A stretch of DNA of 64,000 nt from the NCBI RefSeq assembly GCF_003987065.1, contig NZ_PIPY01000007.1, positions 62,001-126,000 of the forward strand, read 5' to 3'. Under the pieces are notes generated by a model. It made no database searches. It was not told where the DNA came from and was given only the letters and a program-made list of their open reading frames with translations. The position numbers were made by a program, and so were the translations under genes. This document shows, one piece after another, positions 56,373 through 64,000 of the stretch (the first letter of the stretch is position 1; each line of letters opens with the position of its first letter). This DNA is from Pseudidiomarina insulisalsae. Lineage in GTDB: Bacteria; Pseudomonadota; Gammaproteobacteria; Enterobacterales; Alteromonadaceae.

Positions 56373-57857
56373 ATGCGAAACCAATCTTACTCTGCTTTTA
56401 AAGAGCCCACACTGTTGCAGGCATTGGTGCCACTGGTAGTGCTGATTATTGCGCTGGCCACATCAGTTTATCTGTTTGGTGAAGACTCCTCGTACGGTCC
56501 TAACCAGATTGCCCTATGGGTTGCTGCCGGCGTAGCCATGATTATTGGCTTTATTAATAATTATCGCTGGGAAGATATTGAAGAGGGAATTAAAGAAGGT
56601 ATCTCCGTTGCATTGGGCGCGTTGCTGATAATTCTCGCAGTTGGCTCACTGATTGGTACCTGGCTGTTATCAGGCACTGTGCCGACAATGATCTATTTTG
56701 GCCTTGAGCTACTGAGTCCAAACTGGTTTTACGCCGCCAGCGCGTTGATTTGCGGCATTATCGCACTTGCTATTGGGAGCTCCTGGACCACTGCAGCGAC
56801 CATTGGTGTCGCCTTGATGGGCGTGGCTGCAGGTATGGGACTGTCGCCAGCGATCACCGCAGGTGCCGTTGTTTCCGGAGCTTACTTCGGTGATAAAATG
56901 TCACCTTTATCGGATACCACCAATCTGGCACCGGCCGTGGCCGGTACCGAGCTGTTCGCCCATATTCGCTACATGTTTTATACCGCAGGGCCGGCTTATT
57001 TACTGGCTCTGATCATTTTCGCTATTTTAGGTTTAAACACTGACGCCAACGCCAGTGCTTTGCAGCTGGAACGGATGCAGCTTGAACTCACCAATGCTTA
57101 TAACATTGGCTGGGAGATGCTGGTACCGCTACTGATCTTGCTGTATTTGGCCGCAACCCGTAAACCGGCACTCCCGACCGTATTTTTTGGTGCGCTGTTA
57201 GGCGGCGTCTGGGCGGTGATTTTTCAGGGGGAGGTGATTACCCGTCTGGCCGGCGACGACTCCGCCGTTGCCAGTTTAAAAATGGTCTGGATGGCCTTGA
57301 CCGACGGAATTGTGGTTGAGACCGGTAATGCTGAACTTGACTCGCTGCTAAGTGGTGGCGGCATGTCAAGCATGCTCAATACGGTCTGGCTGATTTTAAG
57401 CGCCATGACCTTTGGCGCAGTGGTCGAGAAAATTGGCTTGTTGCAGCGTTTAATTGCCGGTCTGCTCGGGTTTGTAAAAACGACGGGCAACCTGATTGCA
57501 AGTACCTTGTTAACCTGTTTTGGCGCCAACCTGCTGACCGCCGATCAATACATGGCAATTGTGATTCCGGGCCGCATGTATCGTGAAGAATATATGAAAC
57601 GCGATCTGGACGCCCGCGTCCTGTCGCGCACGCTGGAAGACAGTGGTACCTTAACTTCGGCATTGATCCCATGGAACACCTGTGGCGCCTTTATGATGGG
57701 CACGTTAGCTGTCAGCCCGCTCGAGTATGCACCTTTTGCCTTCTTCAACTGGCTCACGCCGTTGATTGCCATGGTCTATGGTTATACCGGCATGCGTATT
57801 TTGCGCCGTCCAACAGCAACTGACGCAACCCCGACCGCCACCGCCAACGCGAATTAA
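56373..57857 (+). CDS. NhaC-family Na+/H+ antiporter
   Basis: The protein has 494 residues and about twelve membrane segments. NhaC signatures are GALLIILAVGSLIGTWLLSGTVPTMIYFG (residues 80-110), GSSWTTAATIGVALMGVA near 136-153 and GAYFGDKMSPLSDTTNLAPA near 168-187. The C-terminal part has ANLLTADQYMAIVIPGRMY and NTCGAFMMGTLAVSP. It exports sodium or a related cation in exchange for protons or malate. Placement after a sodium-symporter gene suits cation balance during amino acid uptake. Confidence 0.95.
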   Translation: MRNQSYSAFKEPTLLQALVPLVVLIIALATSVYLFGEDSSYGPNQIALWVAAGVAMIIGFINNYRWEDIEEGIKEGISVALGALLIILAVGSLIGTWLLSGTVPTMIYFGLELLSPNWFYAASALICGIIALAIGSSWTTAATIGVALMGVAAGMGLSPAITAGAVVSGAYFGDKMSPLSDTTNLAPAVAGTELFAHIRYMFYTAGPAYLLALIIFAILGLNTDANASALQLERMQLELTNAYNIGWEMLVPLLILLYLAATRKPALPTVFFGALLGGVWAVIFQGEVITRLAGDDSAVASLKMVWMALTDGIVVETGNAELDSLLSGGGMSSMLNTVWLILSAMTFGAVVEKIGLLQRLIAGLLGFVKTTGNLIASTLLTCFGANLLTADQYMAIVIPGRMYREEYMKRDLDARVLSRTLEDSGTLTSALIPWNTCGAFMMGTLAVSPLEYAPFAFFNWLTPLIAMVYGYTGMRILRRPTATDATPTATANAN

Positions 57858-57874
57858 GTAGTTACGAGAGGTTT

Positions 57875-60487
57875 ATGGCACATAAGCAAGCAAAATACCG
57901 GAGCGATTACCGCGCTCCGGCTTTCACTATTGATACTGTTGAACTTGATTTTGATCTGCACGACAACGCGACGCGCGTTACTTCCGTGCTAGGTGTTCGT
58001 CGGCTGGGGCCGGGAGCGCTTGAACTTGATGGCGAACAACTAAAACTCATCAGTGTTGCGGTAGATGACGTCGAACTGGACGCGGACGCGTACATCCTGA
58101 ATGAACATCAACTCATTATTAGCGATCTGCCTGATGAGTGCACACTGACGCTGGTTACCGAGATTAACCCCAGTGCCAATAGTGCGCTGGAAGGACTGTA
58201 CAAGTCAGGTGGCGCATTCTGCACCCAGTGCGAAGCGGAAGGCTTTCGCCGTATTACCTATTACGTTGATCGTCCCGATGTACTGGCGGTATTTACCACG
58301 CGCATCACCGCCGATGCGCGCCAGTTTCCTTACCTGTTAAGTAACGGCAACCTGCAGCAGCAAGGAGAGTGTGAAAATGGCCGCCACTTTGCCATCTGGC
58401 ATGACCCACATCCGAAACCGGCGTACCTGTTCGCTCTGGTAGCCGGTGATTTTGATCGGTTACAGGACACCTATACGACCACTGAAGGGCGTGACGTCTG
58501 TCTTGAAGTCTTCGTGGATAAGGGGAATCTGAGTCGCGCTGAATACGCCATGGTTTCGTTGAAAAAGGCCATGCAATGGGACGAAGAGCGCTTCGGGCTG
58601 GCCTATGACTTAGACCGCTATATGATTGTCGCAGTTGATTTTTTCAACATGGGTGCGATGGAAAATAAAGGTCTGAACATCTTCAACTCAAAGTATGTTC
58701 TCGCCGATCAGAATACTGCCACCGACTGGGATTTTATTCATGTTGAATCGGTGATTGGACATGAATATTTTCACAACTGGACTGGTAATCGTATTACCTG
58801 TCGCGACTGGTTCCAGCTCAGCCTGAAAGAGGGACTTACGGTTTTCCGAGATCAGGAATTCAGTTCTGATCTTGGCTCACGTGCAGTGCACCGTATTGAC
58901 GCGATTCGGGTGATGCGTAGTCATCAGTTTAATGAAGACGCCAGCCCCATGGCGCACCCGATTCGTCCGGATAAAGTGGTCGAAATGAATAACTTTTACA
59001 CCGTGACTGTTTATAACAAAGGTGCAGAAGTAATTCGTATGTTACACACGATACTCGGCGAGGAAGGTTTTCAGCGGGGCATGCAGCGCTACCGTCAACG
59101 CCACGATGGTCAGGCGGTCACCTGCGAAGACTTCGTAGCCGCGATGGAAGCAGCTAATGATGTCGATCTGAGTCAGTTCCGACGCTGGTACAGTCAGGCC
59201 GGCACACCAGTGGTGAACATCACCGAGCGCTACGACGCGTCGACCGGTGAACTTACGATTCGTTGTCAGCAGCAGACGCCAGCAACGCCCGGGCAAACCG
59301 ATAAAGCGCCAGTAGTTATCCCTCTGTTGTTCAGCGTCTTCGACGCCCGGGGGCAACGCCTTGCGGTCGAACATGAGGCCATTAAGCGCCACGAATCTGG
59401 CAGTGAGTTGCTGGTTTTAGACCAGGCTGAGTGCGAATTCACGCTTAGCGGTTTTGCCAAACGACCGATTATTGCCTGGTTGGAAAACTTCAGTGCACCG
59501 GTAAAACTTGAACGTGAGGTCGCGCTCGACGACTACGCGTTACTGCTGGCTCACGCAGAACAAGAAGTGACGCGCTGGGAAGCTGCACAACAAATGTATT
59601 TGCATGTGTTATTGCAAGCCGTGGAGCAGGGCGGTGCACTGACCCTGCCGCAGGGACTGCTTAATGCCTTGCGCCAGGCTTTACAGGCACCGCTGGATAA
59701 TGCCTTGAAGGCGCTCATTTTTACGCCCCCAAGCGCCGAAGAGTTGAGCGAATACTATAGCAGTGACGTACCTTTAGCAGCTATCGAGAAAGCCGGCAAA
59801 GCGCTACGCCAACAACTGGCATTGGCCTTGCAACCTGACTTTGCTGCATTGTTTGACCAGTTGCAGGCAAGCGATGATGATCTAAGCGGACCGGCGATGG
59901 CCACGCGCGCGATGGCGAACCGTTGCCTGTATTTTCTTGCTTATGCGGCGCCGCAGCAATACGCCGATCTGATTGCGAAAAGGGCGACCCGGCGCGGTAA
60001 TATGACCGTCCAGCAAGGGGCATTGGAAATTGCAGTGCATCTTGAGTTACCAAACCGCGACAATATTCTTGCCAGCTTTTTAGAGCAATGGCAGGCGACG
60101 CCACTGGTAATGGATAAATGGTTCGCGGCGCAGGCAAGTGCGGTGACTGCAACCACTGTTAATGAAGTGCAGCAACTGACTGACCATTCACTGTTTACCT
60201 TACGCAATCCAAACCGGGTGTACGCGCTACTGGCGACCTTCTGTCGCAACAGTCTGCGTTTTCATCAGGCTGATGGTGCCGGTTATCGCCTGGTGCTGGA
60301 CGTCATTAAACAGCTTAACAACCTCAATCCGCAGGTCGCTGCCCGGCTTATCACGCCATTTTTACAGTGGCGTCGCTATGATGCTAAGCGGCAGGAACAA
60401 CTAAAATCCTGCCTGTCCGAACTGCAGCAACTGGATGATTTGGCACCGGATTTGGCCGAGAAGATCGCCAGCGCTTTGGAAAGTTAG
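57875..60487 (+). CDS. pepN: Aminopeptidase N (M1)
   Basis: The protein has 870 residues, matching the E. coli PepN length. The exopeptidase motif GAMEN is at residues 260-264 and the zinc motif His296-Glu297-x2-His300 is in HEYFHNWTGNRITCRDWFQLSLKEGLTVFRD, with the third ligand Glu 19 residues later. A C-terminal helical domain follows. It removes N-terminal residues from cytoplasmic peptides. It is preceded by NhaC after 17 bases and followed by a terminator before the glutamate dehydrogenase gene. Confidence 0.97.
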   Translation: MAHKQAKYRSDYRAPAFTIDTVELDFDLHDNATRVTSVLGVRRLGPGALELDGEQLKLISVAVDDVELDADAYILNEHQLIISDLPDECTLTLVTEINPSANSALEGLYKSGGAFCTQCEAEGFRRITYYVDRPDVLAVFTTRITADARQFPYLLSNGNLQQQGECENGRHFAIWHDPHPKPAYLFALVAGDFDRLQDTYTTTEGRDVCLEVFVDKGNLSRAEYAMVSLKKAMQWDEERFGLAYDLDRYMIVAVDFFNMGAMENKGLNIFNSKYVLADQNTATDWDFIHVESVIGHEYFHNWTGNRITCRDWFQLSLKEGLTVFRDQEFSSDLGSRAVHRIDAIRVMRSHQFNEDASPMAHPIRPDKVVEMNNFYTVTVYNKGAEVIRMLHTILGEEGFQRGMQRYRQRHDGQAVTCEDFVAAMEAANDVDLSQFRRWYSQAGTPVVNITERYDASTGELTIRCQQQTPATPGQTDKAPVVIPLLFSVFDARGQRLAVEHEAIKRHESGSELLVLDQAECEFTLSGFAKRPIIAWLENFSAPVKLEREVALDDYALLLAHAEQEVTRWEAAQQMYLHVLLQAVEQGGALTLPQGLLNALRQALQAPLDNALKALIFTPPSAEELSEYYSSDVPLAAIEKAGKALRQQLALALQPDFAALFDQLQASDDDLSGPAMATRAMANRCLYFLAYAAPQQYADLIAKRATRRGNMTVQQGALEIAVHLELPNRDNILASFLEQWQATPLVMDKWFAAQASAVTATTVNEVQQLTDHSLFTLRNPNRVYALLATFCRNSLRFHQADGAGYRLVLDVIKQLNNLNPQVAARLITPFLQWRRYDAKRQEQLKSCLSELQQLDDLAPDLAEKIASALES

Positions 60488-60530
60488 GGCGCTTTTAACT
60501 AATATTCATGCACAAAGCTGTCATAAAGAT

Positions 60531-60569
60531 GTTCAGGCCACGTAAACCGTGGTCTGAACACTGATTTTT
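60531..60569 (+). terminator. Rho-independent terminator after pepN
   Basis: A 12-base-pair stem (GTTCAGGCCACG with CGTGGTCTGAAC, one G-U pair) with a 5-base loop is followed within five bases by a T-run. Confidence 0.85.
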
Positions 60570-60583
60570 CCTGTTTATTATCA

Positions 60584-60612
60584 TTGAATAGCGCGACTAA
60601 ATGTCCGACAAT
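60584..60612 (+). promoter_or_regulatory. Candidate promoter of the NAD-glutamate dehydrogenase gene
   Basis: TTGAAT (60584-60589) and GACAAT (60607-60612) are 17 bases apart, about 70 bases before the ATG. A palindrome lies between this promoter and the start. Confidence 0.45.
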
Positions 60613-60630
60613 AAAGGCTATCGGAAAAAT

Positions 60631-60646
60631 CTGTGACAGTTCACAG
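60631..60646. promoter_or_regulatory. Palindrome CTGTGA-N4-TCACAG upstream of the NAD-GDH gene
   Basis: A perfect 6-4-6 inverted repeat lies about 20 bases downstream of the candidate -10 box, near the expected transcription start. The half-sites resemble CRP half-sites, but the spacer is 4 instead of 6, so a different dimeric regulator is more likely. Confidence 0.45.
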
Positions 60647-60683
60647 TATTGTTCTACCTCAATAGGTTACAAGGATACTTAGC

Positions 60684-63600
60684 ATGAACTCCGTTGGCGA
60701 CAGCCAGACTCCCGTTATATTGCAAAAAGTGGCCGCGCTCATTCAGCAACGCGCAACTGACCGCGCCGATATTATCCAGGATTTTGCCCTCCGTATGTTC
60801 CGCAACGTTGCCTCAGACGAGCTTGCGCAGCGTAACGACAGTGATCTTTATGGCGCAATAATGGGATTGTGGCATAGCTTTAACGAATATACGCCGGGTG
60901 AGAAAGCCCTGATCAAGGTTTATAACCCTGAAGTAGCCCGGCACGGTTGGGAATCAGCCCACACCATTATCGAAATTATCCAAAGCGACATGCCCTTCAT
61001 GGTCGATTCGATCCGCATGGCATTGTCACGTCTGGGTATCAATTCACACCTGTTGCTGCATCTGCCGTTAAGCCATGAACGCGATGACCAGCAGCGCATT
61101 ACCAAGCTGCTGAAAGCCGGAACCCGTGGTGATAACGAAGTTGACACTGTGTTCCTTATCGAAATTGATCGCCAGACCAGCAAAGATGCCATTGCCCAAC
61201 TGAAGCGCGAGCTGGCGTCGGTCATGGATGATGTTACTTACTCGGTGACTGATTGGCAGGCCATGCGCGAGCGGCTGGAACAAATTGCCGGCGAGCTGAG
61301 CGATATTAATTATCCGGGCGAACAAAAAGATCTTAAAGAAGCGCAACGCTTCCTGAAATGGCTGGCAAAAGATAACTTTACCCTGATGGGCTACCGTCGT
61401 TATGACCTGAAGGCGGTCGAAGGTGATTACGTCATCCGGCAGCAAGCCGACTCGAGTTTAGGCTTAATGCGTAAGTCAGCGACCAATAAAGAGCGGCTGG
61501 TGTCATCGTTGCCTGAGGTTGCCCGTGAGCTGACCTTTGACAATACTTTGCTGCTGGTCACCAAAACCAACTCCAAATCACGGGTGCACCGTCCTGCGCA
61601 CTGTGACTATATTGGCGTCAAGCGTTTTGACAAGAACGGCAAGGTGATCGGTGAAGATCGCTTTATCGGACTTTATTCCAGCACCTTCTACAATAACAGT
61701 GCCCGTGACGTGCCATTGGTCAGTGAGAAAATAAAACGCGTGATGGATGCTTCGGGCTTTGCACCGAATTCCCATGCTGCCAAGGCATTGCTCAATATTC
61801 TCGAAACCTACCCGCGCGACGAAGTGGTACAGGCCACTGAAGAAGATCTGCTGGAGGTAGGGGTCGGCGTCTTGCAGATGCAAGAGCGCGATATGACGCG
61901 GGTCTTCGTGCGTCGCGATATTTTTGGTCGATTCGCGTCCTGCATGGTGTACGTACCGAAAGAGCGTTACAACACATTATTGCGCCAGAAAACACAAACT
62001 ATTCTGGCAAATACGCTAAACAGCAAATACGACGTGGAATTCACCACGTATTTCTCAGAATCCGCACTTGCCCGCACTCATTACACAGTGCGTATTGGCG
62101 AGAACGTACAGGACATCGACGTGAAAGAACTCGAACAGAATTTAATTGAAGCTGCGCGCACCTGGGAAGATAACTTTGAACGTATCTTGCGCAGCACTTT
62201 TGGCGAGTCAAAAGCAAACGCCATGAACAAGAAGTACGCAAACGGTTTTCCACGTGCGTACAAAGAAGAGATTCTGCCTTCGGTGGCCATTGCCGATATC
62301 CAGCAACTGGAAGCGTTGGACAAAGATCACAAGCTGGGCATGCTGTTTTACCGCTCGCGTGAAGAGAACGAACAGAGCAAACGCATTCGCTTAAAGCTGT
62401 TCCACAAAGACGAGCCTATCCATCTGTCAGACGTGCTGCCGATGCTGGAAAACTTTGGTCTGCGCATTATCGGTGAGAGCCCGTATCAGATTAAAGCAAC
62501 GAACGGCGACATTTTCTGGATCCTCGACTTCCAGATGTTACACAGCAACGTCAAACTTGACCTTGAAGCCAGCCGCGATGTGTTCCAGGACGCTTTTGCC
62601 AAAGTCTGGTCAGGACACTATGAAGACGATGGCTTCAACCGTCTGGTGCTGAGCGCCGGCCTGACCGGTCGCCAGGTCATTATTCTGCGTATGTTCGCGA
62701 AATACATGCGTCAGATCGGCACGACCTTCAGCCAAAGCTATATCGAGAGTACCTTCAGTAAGTATCCGGTTATTGCAACGCTCATCGTCAAGCTCTTCTA
62801 TAGCAAATTTGAGCCGTCAACCAAGAGCCGTAACAAGAAAATTGAAGCGCTGGAAACACGCATTACCGGTGAGCTCGACAATGTCGCCAACCTCGATGAC
62901 GACCGTATTGTCCGCCGTTACGTAGAACTGATTCTGGCGGCGTTACGCACTAACTTCTTCCAAAATGACGAGCACGGCGAAGAGAAGCCTTATATCTCGA
63001 TCAAGTTTATGCCGGAAAAAGTTCCGGAAATGCCGTTGCCGCTGCCTAAGTATGAAATCTTCGTCTATTCACCGCGGGTAGAAGGTGTCCACCTGCGTGG
63101 TGGTAAAGTTGCACGTGGTGGTTTGCGTTGGTCGGACCGCCGTGAAGACTTCCGTACCGAAGTACTGGGTCTGGTGAAAGCGCAGCAGGTGAAGAACACG
63201 GTGATTGTACCCGTAGGCGCCAAAGGTGGCTTTTTCTGTAAACAGTTGCCGGAAGAGCGCGAAGCGTTCTTTGCCGAAGGTAAAGAGTGTTACCGCACCT
63301 TCATTCGCGCCTTATTGGATATCACCGATAACATCGTTGACGGTGAAGTCGTGCCGCCTGTCGATGTGGTTCGTCATGACGAAGACGATACCTATCTGGT
63401 GGTCGCTGCGGATAAAGGTACTGCAACCTTCTCCGATATCGCCAATGGTATCTCACAAGACTACAACTTCTGGCTGGGCGACGCGTTCGCCTCTGGCGGT
63501 TCGGTTGGCTATGACCACAAGAAAATGGGTATCACTGCCCGTGGTGCCTGGGAATCGGTGAAACGCCACTTCCGTGAAATCGGTATCGACTGTCAGAACA

Positions 63601-64000
63601 CTGACTTCACCGCCGTAGGCATTGGTGACATGGCCGGCGACGTCTTCGGTAATGGTATGTTGTTGTCAAAACACACCCGTTTGGTGGCTGCTTTTAACCA
63701 CTTGCATATTTTTATTGACCCGGAGCCGGATGCAAAAACCAGTTACGCGGAACGCGAGCGCTTGTTTGAGTTGCCACGTTCTTCCTGGGAAGACTACGAC
63801 AAGTCGCTGATCTCCTCTGGTGGCGGCGTATTCTCACGCAGCGCGAAAGCCATTGAGCTGTCACCGGAAATGAAGAAACTGTTCGGTACTCAGAAAAAAT
63901 CTATGACGCCGACAGATATGATTCGCACCATTTTAACCTTACCGGTCGATTTACTCTGGAACGGCGGTATCGGTACCTACGTTAAGTCCAGCAAAGAGAG
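60684..64000 (+). CDS. Large NAD-specific glutamate dehydrogenase (3' end outside window)
   Basis: The frame runs from ATG 60684 (AAGGA 8 bases upstream) to the window edge, so 1105 codons of a protein usually near 1600 residues are visible. The N-terminal part includes YNPEVARHGWESAHTIIEIIQSDMPFMVDSIRMAL. The catalytic core begins near residue 790 with VYSPRVEGVHLRGGKVARGGLRWSDRREDFRTE and QQVKNTVIVPVGAKGGF. It then continues with SVGYDHKKMGITARGAWESVKRHFRE and GIGDMAGDVFGNGML. This is the 180 kDa class that oxidises glutamate to 2-oxoglutarate in amino acid catabolism. It has its own promoter and a nearby palindrome. Confidence 0.97.
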   Translation, partial: MNSVGDSQTPVILQKVAALIQQRATDRADIIQDFALRMFRNVASDELAQRNDSDLYGAIMGLWHSFNEYTPGEKALIKVYNPEVARHGWESAHTIIEIIQSDMPFMVDSIRMALSRLGINSHLLLHLPLSHERDDQQRITKLLKAGTRGDNEVDTVFLIEIDRQTSKDAIAQLKRELASVMDDVTYSVTDWQAMRERLEQIAGELSDINYPGEQKDLKEAQRFLKWLAKDNFTLMGYRRYDLKAVEGDYVIRQQADSSLGLMRKSATNKERLVSSLPEVARELTFDNTLLLVTKTNSKSRVHRPAHCDYIGVKRFDKNGKVIGEDRFIGLYSSTFYNNSARDVPLVSEKIKRVMDASGFAPNSHAAKALLNILETYPRDEVVQATEEDLLEVGVGVLQMQERDMTRVFVRRDIFGRFASCMVYVPKERYNTLLRQKTQTILANTLNSKYDVEFTTYFSESALARTHYTVRIGENVQDIDVKELEQNLIEAARTWEDNFERILRSTFGESKANAMNKKYANGFPRAYKEEILPSVAIADIQQLEALDKDHKLGMLFYRSREENEQSKRIRLKLFHKDEPIHLSDVLPMLENFGLRIIGESPYQIKATNGDIFWILDFQMLHSNVKLDLEASRDVFQDAFAKVWSGHYEDDGFNRLVLSAGLTGRQVIILRMFAKYMRQIGTTFSQSYIESTFSKYPVIATLIVKLFYSKFEPSTKSRNKKIEALETRITGELDNVANLDDDRIVRRYVELILAALRTNFFQNDEHGEEKPYISIKFMPEKVPEMPLPLPKYEIFVYSPRVEGVHLRGGKVARGGLRWSDRREDFRTEVLGLVKAQQVKNTVIVPVGAKGGFFCKQLPEEREAFFAEGKECYRTFIRALLDITDNIVDGEVVPPVDVVRHDEDDTYLVVAADKGTATFSDIANGISQDYNFWLGDAFASGGSVGYDHKKMGITARGAWESVKRHFREIGIDCQNTDFTAVGIGDMAGDVFGNGMLLSKHTRLVAAFNHLHIFIDPEPDAKTSYAERERLFELPRSSWEDYDKSLISSGGGVFSRSAKAIELSPEMKKLFGTQKKSMTPTDMIRTILTLPVDLLWNGGIGTYVKSSKE

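Noticed and set aside
60631-60646. A CRP site
   Set aside because: The spacer between TGTGA and TCACA is 4 bases, not the 6 required by CRP; it is kept only as an unassigned palindrome.

Overview
This 64 kb window looks like ordinary chromosome of a marine gammaproteobacterium. Gene order and protein relatedness point to the Alteromonadales, most likely the Idiomarinaceae (Idiomarina, Pseudidiomarina or Aliidiomarina). That placement is inferred from gene content and was not tested by a search. I see no prophage, insertion sequence, CRISPR array or integrated element. No stretch longer than about 300 bases lacks a gene call, unless the weak small ORF at 33952-34251 is not real.

Layout. 1-10507: the end of an M28 peptidase, a VTT/DedA-type membrane protein, a leftward unit of cstA, a small Cys-Cys-ended protein and an ArsA-like ATPase, an ABC exporter, an ECF sigma/anti-sigma pair followed by a YbjQ protein, and an overlapping DUF2868/GTPase-DUF3482 pair. 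10533-13698: tRNA-Pro(GGG), the yejM-like gene and yejL, then yejK. 13716-26936: the conserved gammaproteobacterial block cspD-clpS-clpA-infA-aat-trxB-lrp-ftsK-lolA-rarA-serS. Here ald sits between trxB and lrp, and crcB sits between rarA and serS. 26941-29258: leftward yccA-like-tusD-tusC-tusB-tusE, then tRNA-Ser(UGA). 29382-33856: a thioesterase, then uvrY-like-uvrC-pgsA followed by tRNA-Gly, tRNA-Cys and tRNA-Leu, the same order as E. coli uvrY-uvrC-pgsA-glyW-cysT-leuZ. 33952-46025: mixed metabolic and signalling genes, including a CBS protein, an FMN glutamate-synthase-like protein, a LysR/LysE pair, a tandem PTPS protein, M23 and M61 peptidases, a LytS/LytTR two-component system, a lipoprotein and pyk. 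46229-64000: long-form GAPDH, M14 carboxypeptidase, AGCS symporter, a cluster running from a zinc-ribbon protein through yeaC-like, msrC, an unknown acidic protein and proQ to prc, an NSS transporter, an NhaC antiporter, pepN, and the start of the large NAD-glutamate dehydrogenase.

The metabolic theme is peptide and amino acid use: M28, M61, M14 and PepN peptidases, AGCS and NSS sodium-coupled uptake, Ald, NAD-GDH and LysE export. NhaC and the sodium symporters fit a marine or saline habitat.

The most notable points are these. (1) The UvrY/GacA homologue has lost all five receiver-domain phosphorylation residues in an alignment that otherwise needs no gaps. (2) A tandem PTPS/QueD-like protein has its zinc-site and Asp-His elements split between its two halves. 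(3) A perfect ACCGAC-N4-GTCGGT palindrome lies inside the promoter of the LytS/LytTR system. (4) The overlapping cstA/CC-protein/ArsA-ATPase unit may be a functional partnership. (5) Three perfect hairpins without T-tracts span stop codons. (6) An unrecognised acidic protein overlaps both msrC and proQ.
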